Shown in pieces: positions 16,714-25,815 of a DNA stretch of 64,000 nt. The number at the start of each line of letters is the position of its first letter. Within the stretch, counting starts at the first letter, position 1. Source of the stretch: Streptomyces sp. BK340. GTDB lineage: Bacteria; Actinomycetota; Actinomycetes; Streptomycetales; Streptomycetaceae. The DNA lies in assembly GCF_007827595.1 (NCBI RefSeq), contig NZ_VISR01000010.1:1-64000 (forward strand), written 5' to 3'. The translations under genes and the position numbers were made by a program. The notes beneath the pieces were generated by a model. It was not told the origin of the DNA. It saw nothing but the letters and a program-made list of their open reading frames with translations, and did not search any database.

Positions 16714-18480
16714 TCAGTCGGCCGAGGCCGTCCACCCCACCGCCGTGATCCGGGCCGCGTCGGCCGGCCGGGTCTCGTCGAACACGACCGCGCCGTCGGC
16801 CTCGACGCGCGATGCGTCCACGTAGGCCCCGCGGCCGACGTACAGCCGGTCCGTGGTGTACCGCCAGCGCACGGCCAGTTGCCGGGCGGAGGGCAGCTCG
16901 GCGGTCACCCGGTGCCAGACCCGTCCGGACCAGCCGGTCACCGAGCCCGCGGTGTGTTCCTGCGGTTCCGTGCCCGGGCTCGTGGTGGTGAACGGCACCG
17001 GCTGCCAGGTGGTGCCGCCGTCCGAGGCGGCCTCCAGGACGAGGACGTCCGAGGCGGGCTCGATGTCCCACCACAGGGCGCAGCACAGCCGTGCGTCACC
17101 GGGCGAGGTGTCGAGCGAGGGCAGGGTCAGGGTCGCCGTCGTGGCGTCGGCCGTTCCGGAGAACCAGGCGGTACGGCCACGGGCCGGGCGGACCGGTACG
17201 GCGCGGGCCAGACGGTTGCCGGCGGCGACCCGGGGAGCGGACCCCGACCGCCACGTACGCACCGGGTGAACGGAGTTGCCCAGCACCACGAGGAAGGAGT
17301 CGGTCGTCGGATCGAGTACGAGCGAGGTTCCGGTGAAGCCGGTGTGGCCCGCGGTGTGCGGGGTGGCCATCGCGCCCATGTACCAGTGCTGGTAGAGCTC
17401 GAAGCCGAGACCGTGGTCGTGGCCGGGGAAGGCGGTGTTGAAGTTGGTGAACATCAGGTCCACCGACTCCGGCTCCAGGATGCGGGTACGGCCGTGGACG
17501 CCGCGGTCGAGCAGCGTGCGGCCGAGGACCGCGAGGTCCCAGGCGCAGGAGAACACCCCCGCGTGACCCGCCACTCCACCGAGGCTGAACGCGTTCTCGT
17601 CGTGCACCTCGCCCCACACCAGCCCGCGGTCCAGCCCCGACCAGGGCGGGCGGGCGACCTCAGTGGCGGCGATCGTCGGTTTCCACGACGCGGGCGGGTT
17701 GTAGCGGGTGCGGTCCAGGCCGAGCGGAGCGGTGATCTCCTCGCGCAGGAGGACGTCGAGGGCGCGGCCGGTGACCTTCTCCAGGACGAGCTGGAGGGAG
17801 ATCAGGTTGAGATCCGAGTAGAGGTAGACCGTGCCGGGCGGGTTGAGCGGCGTCTCGTTCCAGATGAGGCGCAGCTTCTCCTCGTGCGTCGGCGCGTTGT
17901 AGAGCGGGATCCAGGCACGGAAACCCGAGGTGTGGGTGAGCAGTTGACGGATCGTGACGTCCTGCTTGCCGGCCTGGCCGAAGTCCGGAAGGTACGAGGC
18001 GACGGTCGCCTCCAGTTCCAGGGTCCCGCGCTCCAGCTGCTGCACCGCGAGGAGCGAGGTGAAGAGCTTGGAGACCGAGGCGAGGTCGAAGACCGTGTCC
18101 GCGGACATCGGGATCTGCTGGTCGGCCGGGAACTCGATCCCGGTGTCGGTCCTGTCGTCGTATCCCGCGTAGCGCACCGCCATGCCGATCGGCTGGTGCA
18201 GCGCCACGGTCGCTCCCCGTCCGGCGAGCAGGACGGCGCCCGCGTACCAGGGGTGCTTGGGGGAGGGGCCGAGAAACGCCTCCGCATCGGTGACGAGCCG
18301 GCGCAGATGCGTGGCCAGGAGCCCGGCCTGTTCCGGGGAGCCGTGCCGCAGGGTGCGGTGGCCGGAGGCGGACGCGGCCTCGGCCGGGCCGGCCGGGAAG
18401 CCGGCGAGAGTGAGGGCGCCGCCCAGGGTCAGGGCACCCAGTTGACGGCGGGTGAGTCTGTTGGCCACCTCATCGGTCAT
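16714..18480 (-). CDS. Tat-exported serine hydrolase (beta-lactamase/class C-like)
   Basis: This 588-residue secreted protein begins with a twin-arginine signal peptide (T10-R-R-Q-L14, hydrophobic core, AEAA cleavage region near 36). A class-C beta-lactamase/DD-peptidase-like domain follows. The SxxK motif is S135-V-S-K138, the tyrosine motif is YSD at 221-223, and HTGFTGT lies near 355. The last ~190 residues form an extra beta-rich, possibly carbohydrate- or wall-binding domain (WFSGTADATTATLTLPS onward), which lengthens it beyond the usual ~400 residues. It could be an esterase or a peptidoglycan peptidase. B. subtilis has a beta-lactamase-like gene in its namZ operon, so a link with the namZ operon 5 kb away is possible. 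Confidence 0.88.
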   Translation of the reverse strand: MTDEVANRLTRRQLGALTLGGALTLAGFPAGPAEAASASGHRTLRHGSPEQAGLLATHLRRLVTDAEAFLGPSPKHPWYAGAVLLAGRGATVALHQPIGMAVRYAGYDDRTDTGIEFPADQQIPMSADTVFDLASVSKLFTSLLAVQQLERGTLELEATVASYLPDFGQAGKQDVTIRQLLTHTSGFRAWIPLYNAPTHEEKLRLIWNETPLNPPGTVYLYSDLNLISLQLVLEKVTGRALDVLLREEITAPLGLDRTRYNPPASWKPTIAATEVARPPWSGLDRGLVWGEVHDENAFSLGGVAGHAGVFSCAWDLAVLGRTLLDRGVHGRTRILEPESVDLMFTNFNTAFPGHDHGLGFELYQHWYMGAMATPHTAGHTGFTGTSLVLDPTTDSFLVVLGNSVHPVRTWRSGSAPRVAAGNRLARAVPVRPARGRTAWFSGTADATTATLTLPSLDTSPGDARLCCALWWDIEPASDVLVLEAASDGGTTWQPVPFTTTSPGTEPQEHTAGSVTGWSGRVWHRVTAELPSARQLAVRWRYTTDRLYVGRGAYVDASRVEADGAVVFDETRPADAARITAVGWTASAD

Positions 18481-18575
18481 CGTGAAACTGTCCTGTCGGG
18501 TGCGGGAGGTGTCAACGAGGCATACGCGCCATCCAGGGTGAACATGAGTCCGACGGAGCAAAATCTGCCGCGTAA

Positions 18576-18597
18576 CTGACGGCGCATCAGAAAACCT
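18576..18597. promoter_or_regulatory. Shared operator-like motif, copy 1
   Basis: CTGAC...TCAG inverted repeat followed by AAAACCT, 37 bases upstream of the nitronate monooxygenase start. It matches 18 of 22 positions of a motif at 31981-32002 in the acyl-CoA degradation promoter region. It probably binds a dimeric repressor (TetR type) encoded elsewhere. Confidence 0.6.
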
Positions 18598-18633
18598 CTT
18601 CCGTCGTCCGGGGGACTGCGGCATCCTGCGCCC

Positions 18634-19761
18634 ATGCAGACGGAGCTGAGCAGGAAACTCGGAGTCGAGCACGCCGTCTTCGGCTTCACGCCGTTCCCCG
18701 CCGTCGCCGCGGCCATCAGCCGGGCCGGTGGCTTCGGTGTGCTCGGCGCGGTCCGCTACACCGCCCCCGACGACCTCAAACGGGACCTGGACTGGATCGA
18801 GGCGCACGTCGACGGCAGACCGTACGGGCTGGACGTCGTGATGCCCGCGAAGAAGGTGGAGGGCCCGGACAATCGCACACTGACCGAGGCGGACATCGAG
18901 GCGATGATCCCCGAGGGGCACCGGCAGTTCGTACGCGACACCCTCGCCAAGCACGGAGTGCCCGAACTGGCCGAGGGCGAGGCGTCCGGGTGGCGCATCA
19001 CCGGATGGATGGAGCAGGTCGCCCGCAGCCAGCTCGACGTGGCCTTCGACTACCCGATCCGGCTGCTCGCCAACGCCCTCGGCTCCCCGCCCGCCGACGT
19101 CGTCGCCCGCGCCCACGACCAGGACGTCCTGGTCGCCGCACTCGCGGGCAGCGCCCGGCACGCCCGCAAGCACCAGGAGGCGGGCATCGACATCGTCGTG
19201 GCCCAGGGCTACGAGGCCGGCGGCCACACCGGCGAGATCGCCTCCATGGTGCTCACCCCCGAGGTCGTCGAAGCGGTCGATCCGCTGCCCGTGCTGGCAG
19301 CGGGCGGCATCGGCAGCGGCCAGCAGGTGGCGGCCGCTCTGAGCCTCGGCGCCCAGGGTGTGTGGCTGGGCTCCATATGGCTGACCACCACAGAAGCGGA
19401 CCTCCACTCGCCCGCCCTGACCCGCAAGCTCCTCGCCGCCGGGTCCGGCGACACCGTCCGCTCCCGTGCCCTGACCGGGAAGCCCGCCCGTCAGCTGCGC
19501 ACGGAGTGGACCGACGCCTGGGACGACCCGGCCGGGCCCGGCACGCTGCCCATGCCGTTGCAGGGCCTGCTGGTCGCGGAGGCGGTCTCCCGCATCCAGA
19601 AGTACGAGGTCGATCCGCTGCTCGGCACGCCCGTGGGCCAGATCGTCGGCCGGATGACCGGCGAACGCAGCGTCCAGGCCGTCTTCGACGACCTCACCCG
19701 AGGCTTCGAGCAGGCCGTCGACCGCATCAACCGCATCGCCGGAAGGAGCGGCCAGTCGTGA
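18634..19761 (+). CDS. Nitronate monooxygenase family (2-nitropropane dioxygenase-like) flavoprotein
   Basis: This 375-residue FMN-dependent TIM-barrel protein is of the NMO / enoyl reductase-like superfamily. Recognisable parts are AVAAAISRAGGFGVLGA near residue 25, VVAQGYEAGGHTG near 190, and the phosphate-binding PVLAAGGIGSGQQVAAALSLGAQGVWLGS near 220-250. Homologues oxidise nitronates, but many actinobacterial members sit in acyl-CoA operons and may act on other substrates. The stop overlaps the GTG of the acyl-CoA synthetase gene, so this is the first gene of a three-gene operon. The start has no strong Shine-Dalgarno and may be leaderless or short-leader. Confidence 0.88.
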   Translation: MQTELSRKLGVEHAVFGFTPFPAVAAAISRAGGFGVLGAVRYTAPDDLKRDLDWIEAHVDGRPYGLDVVMPAKKVEGPDNRTLTEADIEAMIPEGHRQFVRDTLAKHGVPELAEGEASGWRITGWMEQVARSQLDVAFDYPIRLLANALGSPPADVVARAHDQDVLVAALAGSARHARKHQEAGIDIVVAQGYEAGGHTGEIASMVLTPEVVEAVDPLPVLAAGGIGSGQQVAAALSLGAQGVWLGSIWLTTTEADLHSPALTRKLLAAGSGDTVRSRALTGKPARQLRTEWTDAWDDPAGPGTLPMPLQGLLVAEAVSRIQKYEVDPLLGTPVGQIVGRMTGERSVQAVFDDLTRGFEQAVDRINRIAGRSGQS

Positions 19762-21308
19762 GCACACCCCCCACCGGCTTCTGGGCCCAGGCGGCCCAGA
19801 ACCCCGACCGCACGGTCCTGATCGCCCCCGACGGTGAGCAGTGGACCTCCGGACGCCTGCACGCCGCCGCCAACCGGCTCGTCCACGGGCTGCGCGCGGC
19901 GGGCCTCGAACGCGGCGACGCCTTCGCCGTCGTCCTGCCCAACGGCGTCGAGTTCTTCACCGCCTACCTGGCCGCGAGCCAGGCCGGCTTCTACCTCGTC
20001 CCGGTCAACCACCACCTGGTCGGCCCCGAGATCGCCTGGATCGTGGCCGACTCCGGCGCCAAGGTGCTCGTCGCCCACGAGCGCTTCGCCGCACCGGCCC
20101 GCCACGCCGCCGACGAGGCCGGCCTGCCGGCCACCCACCGCTACGCGGTCGGTGCGGTCGAGGGCTTCCGGCCGTACGCCGAACTCCTCGACGGACAGCC
20201 CGGGTCCGCGCCGGGCGACCGCACGCTCGGCTGGGTCATGAATTACACCTCGGGTACGACCGGACGCCCCCGCGGCATCCGCCGCCCGCTGCCCGGCAAG
20301 GCCCCCGAGGAGGCCTACCTCGGCGGCTTCCTCGGCATCTTCGGCATCAGGCCCTTCGAGGACAACGTCCATCTCGTCTGCTCGCCGCTCTACCACACGG
20401 CCGTCCTCCAGTTCGCGGGCGCGTCCCTGCACATCGGCCACCGCCTGGTGCTCATGGACAAGTGGACCCCGCAGGAGATGCTCCGCCTCATCGACGCCCA
20501 CAGGTGCACGCACACCCATATGGTCCCCACCCAGTTCCACCGCCTCCTGGCCCTCCCGGACGAGGTGAAGGGCCGGTACGACGTCTCGTCCATGCGGCAC
20601 GCCATCCACGGCGCCGCCCCCTGCCCGGACCATGTGAAGCGGGCCATGATCGACTGGTGGGGGCACTGCGTGGAGGAGTACTACGCGGCCAGCGAGGGCG
20701 GCGGAGCCTTCGCCACCGCCGGGGACTGGCTGAAGAAGCCCGGAACGGTCGGCAGGGCCTGGCCCATCAGTGAACTCGCCGTCTTCGACGACGCAGGCAA
20801 CCGGCTCCCGCCCGGCCGACTGGGCACCGTCTACATGAAGATGAGCACCGGCGGATTCTCGTACCACAAGGACGAGGACAAGACCCGCAAGAACCGCATC
20901 GGCGACTTCTTCACCGTCGGCGACCTCGGCTACCTGGACGAGGACGGCTATCTCTTCCTCCGCGACCGCAAGATCGACATGATCATCTCCGGCGGGGTCA
21001 ACATCTACCCGGCCGAGATCGAGTCCGCGCTGCTCGCCCACCCCGCCGTCGCCGACGCCGCGGCCTTCGGCATTCCGCACGACGACTGGGGCGAGGAGGT
21101 CAAGGCCGTCGTGGAACCGGCCCCCGGACACGAGCCGGGCCCGGCCCTCGCCGCGGCCCTCCTCGACCACTGCGCCGAGCGGCTCGCCGGCTACAAGCGG
21201 CCCAGGAGCGTCGACTTCATCACGGAGATGCCCCGCGACCCCAACGGCAAGCTGTACAAGCGACGTCTGCGGGATCCGTACTGGGAGGGCCGCACCCGGC
21301 TGGTGTGA
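19758..21308 (+). CDS. Acyl-CoA synthetase (ANL superfamily)
   Basis: This 516-residue ATP-dependent acyl-CoA ligase activates a carboxylic acid to its CoA thioester. The ATP loop is YTSGTTGRPRG near residue 165. The adenylation signature YYAASEGGG lies near 310, the hinge FLRDRKIDMIISGGVNIYPAEIE near 405, and the catalytic lysine region PRDPNGKLYKR near 498. The start is GTG 19758, overlapping the preceding stop (GTGA), with GGAAGGAG upstream. The AMP-ligase family cannot be assigned a substrate by sequence alone; medium or branched acids are likely. It is co-transcribed with the NMO protein and a second synthetase. Confidence 0.9.
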   Translation: MSTPPTGFWAQAAQNPDRTVLIAPDGEQWTSGRLHAAANRLVHGLRAAGLERGDAFAVVLPNGVEFFTAYLAASQAGFYLVPVNHHLVGPEIAWIVADSGAKVLVAHERFAAPARHAADEAGLPATHRYAVGAVEGFRPYAELLDGQPGSAPGDRTLGWVMNYTSGTTGRPRGIRRPLPGKAPEEAYLGGFLGIFGIRPFEDNVHLVCSPLYHTAVLQFAGASLHIGHRLVLMDKWTPQEMLRLIDAHRCTHTHMVPTQFHRLLALPDEVKGRYDVSSMRHAIHGAAPCPDHVKRAMIDWWGHCVEEYYAASEGGGAFATAGDWLKKPGTVGRAWPISELAVFDDAGNRLPPGRLGTVYMKMSTGGFSYHKDEDKTRKNRIGDFFTVGDLGYLDEDGYLFLRDRKIDMIISGGVNIYPAEIESALLAHPAVADAAAFGIPHDDWGEEVKAVVEPAPGHEPGPALAAALLDHCAERLAGYKRPRSVDFITEMPRDPNGKLYKRRLRDPYWEGRTRLV

Positions 21309-21350
21309 GGTTCTTGACCTGCGCCTGTGGTGGACAGAGGATCGGCTGTC

Positions 21351-22877
21351 ATGACGCAGGGACACGGCAGCACGGTCGACGGGGTGCTGCGGCGCAGCGC
21401 CCGGCGCACCCCCGCACGGGTGGCGCTGGAGTACGGCGAACGCAGGTGGACGTACGAGGAACTCGACGCCGCCGTCTCCCGTGCGGCGGGCCTCCTCCGC
21501 GCCGAGGGGCTCGCCCCCGGCGACCGGGTGGGCGCCTACGGCCACAACTCCGACGCCTACCTGATCGCCTTCCTGGCCTGCGCCCGCGCGGGCCTGGTCC
21601 ACGTGCCGGTCAACCAGAACCTGACCGGCGCCGACCTGGCGTACATCGTCGGCCAGTCGGGCAGCGCGCTGGTGCTCGCCGATCCGGACATCGCCGGCGA
21701 AGTTCCCGACGGCGTGCGGGTGTTGCCGCTGCGGAACTCGGACGACTCCTTCCTCGCCCGGCTGGCCGAGGCGCCCCCGTACGACGGGCCCGAACCACGC
21801 ACCGAGGACCTGGTGCAGCTGCTGTACACCTCCGGCACCACCGCCCTGCCCAAGGGGGCGATGATGACCCACCGGGCGCTGGTCCACGAGTACCTGAGCG
21901 CGATCACCGCCCTGGACCTGAGCGCCGGCGACCGGCCCGTGCACGCGCTGCCGCTCTACCACTCGGCGCAGATGCACGTGTTCCTGCTGCCCTACCTCGC
22001 GGTCGGCGCGACCAGCATCATCCTGGACGCGCCCGACGGCGACCGGCTCTTCGACCTGATCGAGGCGGGCCGCGTGGACAGCCTGTTCGCGCCGCCCACC
22101 GTCTGGATCGGCCTCGCCAACCGGCCCGACTTCACCACCCGGGTCCTGGGCGGTCTGCGCAAGGCCTACTACGGCGCGTCGATCATGCCCGTGCCGGTGC
22201 TCCGGCGACTCCGCGAACACCTGCCCGGGCTGGCCTTCTTCAACTGTTTCGGGCAGAGCGAGATCGGTCCCCTGGCCACGGTGCTCGGGCCCGACGAGCA
22301 CGAGGGCCGGCTGGACTCCTGCGGCCGCACCGTGCTGTTCGTGGACGCACGTGTCGTGGACGACGAGGGCGAGGACGTCCCCGACGGCACCCCGGGTGAA
22401 ATCGTCTACCGCTCACCGCAGTTGTGCGAGGGCTACTGGGACAGGCCCGAGGAGACCGCAGAGGCCTTCCGGGACGGCTGGTTCCACTCCGGCGACCTCG
22501 CGGTGCGCGACCCGGACGGCTACTTCACCATCGTGGACCGGGTGAAGGACGTCATCAACTCCGGTGGCGTGCTGGTGGCTTCACGCCAGGTCGAGGACGC
22601 CCTCTACACCCACGAATGCGTCGCCGAGACCGCCGTGATCGGCCTGCCCGACGAGCGGTGGATCGAGGCCGTCACGGCGGTCGTCGTTCCACGCGGCGAG
22701 GTGACGGAGAAGCAGCTCATCGCACACGTGCGGGAGAAGCTCCCGTCCTTCAAGGCGCCCAAGCGGGTCCTGTTCGTGGACCGGCTGCCGCGCAACGCCA
22801 GCGGGAAGATCCTGAAGCGGGAGCTGCGGGACCGGTTCAGCGGCCAGGACGACAGCGCGTCGACCAGTGGCCGCTGA
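21351..22877 (+). CDS. Acyl-CoA synthetase (ANL superfamily), second copy in operon
   Basis: This 508-residue AMP-forming ligase has the ATP loop YTSGTTALPKGAMM (near residue 165), FFNCFGQSEIGP near 295, the hinge TIVDRVKDVINSGG near 395, and the C-terminal lysine motif RNASGKILKRELRDRF. It differs markedly from the preceding ligase, so it is not a recent duplicate. ATG 21351 is preferred over the in-frame GTG at 21327 because AGAGGA lies about 9 bases upstream. With 42 bases separating it from the previous stop it is probably in the same operon. Two ligases in one operon suggest two acids or two steps of one degradation route. Confidence 0.9.
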   Translation: MTQGHGSTVDGVLRRSARRTPARVALEYGERRWTYEELDAAVSRAAGLLRAEGLAPGDRVGAYGHNSDAYLIAFLACARAGLVHVPVNQNLTGADLAYIVGQSGSALVLADPDIAGEVPDGVRVLPLRNSDDSFLARLAEAPPYDGPEPRTEDLVQLLYTSGTTALPKGAMMTHRALVHEYLSAITALDLSAGDRPVHALPLYHSAQMHVFLLPYLAVGATSIILDAPDGDRLFDLIEAGRVDSLFAPPTVWIGLANRPDFTTRVLGGLRKAYYGASIMPVPVLRRLREHLPGLAFFNCFGQSEIGPLATVLGPDEHEGRLDSCGRTVLFVDARVVDDEGEDVPDGTPGEIVYRSPQLCEGYWDRPEETAEAFRDGWFHSGDLAVRDPDGYFTIVDRVKDVINSGGVLVASRQVEDALYTHECVAETAVIGLPDERWIEAVTAVVVPRGEVTEKQLIAHVREKLPSFKAPKRVLFVDRLPRNASGKILKRELRDRFSGQDDSASTSGR

Positions 22878-22885
22878 CGCCGTGC

Positions 22886-23836
22886 TCAGGGGCCGTCGGG
22901 CACGAGGTTGTTCGTGCTGAGGAGGTTGCCGCCGACCGGAACGCCGATAGACCTGCGCAGTTCGCCGATGCCCGGATCACGGACGGACACGGTCAGGGTG
23001 TAGGCCGGCTGCCCGGTCATGGTGTTCGAGGAGTCGATCGGCGGCTGGAGCCCCTTCCACAGCGCGTCGCCGTCGTAGCCGGGGCACAGGGCTCGCAGGG
23101 GCAGCGTGATCTCGGCGCTGCCGCCGCCGGTCAGGTCGATGTGTGTCTTGTCCTCGCGGCCGGTCTTCCCGGGGGAGTTCCAGGTGACGGGGAGGCCGTG
23201 GGCGCCGGCGACCAGTCCGTCCGGGCCCTCGATCTCCACCGCGGCTCCCTCCCCGCCCAGGGTCCGGGACACCTCGAGGGATCCCTTCGGGCCCTCAGCG
23301 AAGAGCAGCCCGATGTGGAAACTGTCGGTGTCGCTGCCGGACTGCGCATAGCCGTAGGAACCGAGTGTCAGCTGCGGGCCGGGCCGCCGGGTGGCCTCAG
23401 GGGCGGGTGAGGAGGCGGCTGAGGGGAGCGGGAAGTGGTGGAACCCCTTGGCTCCGCACCGATCGCCGTCGGAGGTCCCGCCGCCCGGCAGTGCGACGGC
23501 CTTGGCCGGGCCGGACGCGGGCGGTCCGTCCCACGACAACAGGCCCTGCTGGTAGGCGCCCACGAGCACCACGGCCGCCACGGCCGTCCACGGGACCACC
23601 GCACCCGCCCTGTCGCGGAACGAACTCCGCCTCGGGCCGCGGCCCTTGCGCTCCGTCTTGAGTACGTTGCGGAACCGCCGGTCCACCATCCTGGCCCGGG
23701 CCGACGGCTCCTTCGGCGCGGAGGTGCCATCGCCTTCGGCGGCGTCCCGCAGGAACGCCGCCCACTGCTCGTCGGATATGGAGGAGTGGTCCTCCGGTCC
23801 CCCGTCGGATCCTTCGGGGGGCTGGATGTTGCTCAC
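22886..23836 (-). CDS. Single-pass membrane protein of unknown function
   Basis: This 316-residue protein has a polar cytoplasmic N-terminus (residues 1-75, including SISDEQWAAFLRDAAEG), one membrane helix (around 80-100, VVPWTAVAAVVLVGAY), and an extracellular beta-rich domain of ~200 residues with two cysteines. The start is GTG 23836. I recognise no catalytic motif. The N-terminal segment resembles those of other Streptomyces single-pass proteins. It ends 8 bases from the convergent acyl-CoA synthetase stop. The role is unknown. Confidence 0.75.
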   Translation of the reverse strand: MSNIQPPEGSDGGPEDHSSISDEQWAAFLRDAAEGDGTSAPKEPSARARMVDRRFRNVLKTERKGRGPRRSSFRDRAGAVVPWTAVAAVVLVGAYQQGLLSWDGPPASGPAKAVALPGGGTSDGDRCGAKGFHHFPLPSAASSPAPEATRRPGPQLTLGSYGYAQSGSDTDSFHIGLLFAEGPKGSLEVSRTLGGEGAAVEIEGPDGLVAGAHGLPVTWNSPGKTGREDKTHIDLTGGGSAEITLPLRALCPGYDGDALWKGLQPPIDSSNTMTGQPAYTLTVSVRDPGIGELRRSIGVPVGGNLLSTNNLVPDGP

Positions 23837-23926
23837 GGGGCGAACCCTTCACTGGCGTGGGGCCGGGCCCCGGACGTTTCCGCCATGATGCCGTACCTGT
23901 CGGGCTGAACGCTCCGGGCGGCAGCG

Positions 23927-24490
23927 CTAGGCCGTGGCCCTGCGGCGGAGCGCCTCCTTCTTCGCGCGGTTTCCGCAGGTGTCCATGGAGCACCAACGGC
24001 GGGTGCCGGGGCGTGAGGTGTCCAGGAAGAGGGCGCCGCAGGTGGGGCCGGAGCAGTCGCGTACCCGGTCGAGGGCCGGGGAGGTGATCAGGTCCAGGGC
24101 GTCGCGGGCCACGAGGGCGAGGGTGGCGCGGACGGGGTCGTCGGCCTGCCACTCCAGCCGGCCCGAAGGGCCGAGGCTGGGCACGGGAACGGCGTGTGCT
24201 GCGGCCCGGTTGACCCGCTCGCGGGCCCGGGCGTCGGGGGCTCGGCCCGCCCGGGCGGCGCCGATCAGGTGGTGGATCGCCTCGCGCAGTTCCTGCGCCG
24301 TGCGCACCAGGACGGCATCGGCGTCGCCGGTCCCGGCGGGACAGGGGGCGCACTGCCGTATCCATGCGGCCAAGGACTCGGCGTCGGGCAGTTCCTCCGC
24401 GGCGTCGGCCGTGCCCCGGCGGCGCAGGGTCCGTACGAAGTCCAGACAGGGGCGGCCGGCGCCCTGGCGGAAGCGGGGAGTCGTAGGCAC
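23927..24490 (-). CDS. CGNR zinc-finger transcriptional regulator (ABATE domain)
   Basis: This 187-residue protein of the CGNR family has an N-terminal ABATE stress-sensing-type domain (GRPCLDFVRTLRRRG, then helices to ~130) and a C-terminal treble-clef zinc finger CSGPTCGALFLDTSRPGTRRWCS followed by CGNRAKK. The metal-binding cysteines and the CGNR signature are intact. GTG 24490 (reading V-P-T-T-P-R-F) is preferred because codons further upstream run into the shared promoter. It is divergent from an MFS transporter gene across 80 bases carrying an 11-bp inverted repeat, so it probably controls that transporter and itself. Confidence 0.88.
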   Translation of the reverse strand: MPTTPRFRQGAGRPCLDFVRTLRRRGTADAAEELPDAESLAAWIRQCAPCPAGTGDADAVLVRTAQELREAIHHLIGAARAGRAPDARARERVNRAAAHAVPVPSLGPSGRLEWQADDPVRATLALVARDALDLITSPALDRVRDCSGPTCGALFLDTSRPGTRRWCSMDTCGNRAKKEALRRRATA

Positions 24491-24509
24491 GTCGGTCAGA
24501 CTACTGGAG

Positions 24510-24552
24510 AACCGGTTTAACTGGTACCTTCGGCGAACCACTTAAAACGGTT
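24510..24552. promoter_or_regulatory. Candidate operator between CGNR regulator and MFS transporter
   Basis: AACCGGTTTAA (24510-24520) and TTAAAACGGTT (24542-24552) are inverted repeats matching at 10 of 11 positions, separated by 21 bases. They cover the probable promoters of both divergent genes. The left arm also contains the smaller palindrome AACCGGTT. Confidence 0.55.
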
Positions 24553-24570
24553 CCTCTGTGAGGTGTCTGC

Positions 24571-25812
24571 GTGTCCGCGTCCCCCGCACCGCCGAACCCG
24601 CCCCGCTGGGTGATCCTCGTCCTGGCCCTCGCCTGTGGCGTGGGCGTCTCCACCATCTACTTCCCTCAGGCCATCGGCTCCCTGGTCGCCGCCGACCTCG
24701 ACGTCCCCGCCGGCTCGGCGGCCCTCGTCGTCACCGCGGCCCAGTTCGGCTACGCGGGCGGCATCTTCCTGCTGGTGCCGCTGGGTGACCGGCTGCCGCA
24801 CCGCCGTCTGCTCGTCACCCTGCTCACCCTGACCGCGCTCGGACTTCTGGCTGCCGGGACCGCCTCCACCCTCCCGGTGCTCGTCGTCGCGAGCGCGGCC
24901 ACCGGCGTCACCACCGTCGTGCCGCAGATCATCCTCCCCATGGCCGCCGGACTCGTCCCCGCCGAGCGGCGCGGAGCCGTCACCGGCACGGTGGGCAGCG
25001 GCCTGATCGGCGGCATCCTGCTGGCCCGCACCTTCGGCGGCACCCTGGGGTCATGGCTGGGCTGGCGAGCCCCCTATCTGGTGGCCGCGGTGGTCGTCCT
25101 CGCCCTGGCGGCGGTCCTCTCCCGGGTGGTCCCCGTCACCGAGCCGCCCTCCCGTCAGACCTACCCCGAGCTGATAGCCGCCCCCCTGCGCCTGTTGCGA
25201 GAGGAACCCGGCCTGCGCCGTTCCTGCCTCTACCAGACCGCCGTCTTCGCCGGCTTCAGCGCCGCCTGGACCGCGCTCACGCTGCTCGTGACCGGACCGG
25301 TGTACGGCATGGGCGCCCGGACGGTCGGCGTGCTGGGGCTGGTCGGCGCCGCCAGCATGTTCGCTACGCCGCAGGCCGGCCGGGCGGTCGACCGCAGGGG
25401 ACCGGACGCGGTCAGCCTCTGGTGTCTGCTCGGGGTCGCCGGATCGGCGGGCGTGCTGGCGCTGGGCGGATGGGGCGGCGTGGCCGGGCTCGTAGCGCTG
25501 GCGGGCGGCATGCTGCTGCTCGACGTGGCGGTGCAGTGCGGCCAAGTCGCCAACCAGGCACGGAACTTCGCGCTCCGCCCGGCGGCGCGGGCGCGGATCA
25601 ACACCGCGTACATGACGTGCGCGTTCATCGGGGGCAGCGTGGGGTCCTGGCTCGGGCTGCGGGCCTACGACCGGTTCGGCTGGCCCGGAGTGACCGGCCT
25701 CGTGGCGCTGACGGCCGTGATCGCCCTCGCCCGGCACCTGACCCGCGGCCGGACGACGCCCGAGGCGGCCGAAGCCCCCGTGGACGCCGTGCCGGCCGGG
25801 CCGGTGCCGTGA
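24571..25812 (+). CDS. MFS transporter
   Basis: This 413-residue membrane protein of the major facilitator superfamily has about twelve hydrophobic helices and looks like a drug/proton antiporter-type exporter. The loop-2/3 motif reads GDRLPHRRLL (residues ~72-81). The start is GTG 24571 with GAGGTG six bases upstream. It is divergent from the CGNR regulator gene, which probably senses the exported compound. The C-terminal ~20 residues are polar and variable. It is convergent, with 3 bases between stops, with paaK. Confidence 0.88.
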   Translation: MSASPAPPNPPRWVILVLALACGVGVSTIYFPQAIGSLVAADLDVPAGSAALVVTAAQFGYAGGIFLLVPLGDRLPHRRLLVTLLTLTALGLLAAGTASTLPVLVVASAATGVTTVVPQIILPMAAGLVPAERRGAVTGTVGSGLIGGILLARTFGGTLGSWLGWRAPYLVAAVVVLALAAVLSRVVPVTEPPSRQTYPELIAAPLRLLREEPGLRRSCLYQTAVFAGFSAAWTALTLLVTGPVYGMGARTVGVLGLVGAASMFATPQAGRAVDRRGPDAVSLWCLLGVAGSAGVLALGGWGGVAGLVALAGGMLLLDVAVQCGQVANQARNFALRPAARARINTAYMTCAFIGGSVGSWLGLRAYDRFGWPGVTGLVALTAVIALARHLTRGRTTPEAAEAPVDAVPAGPVP

Positions 25813-25815
25813 CCG

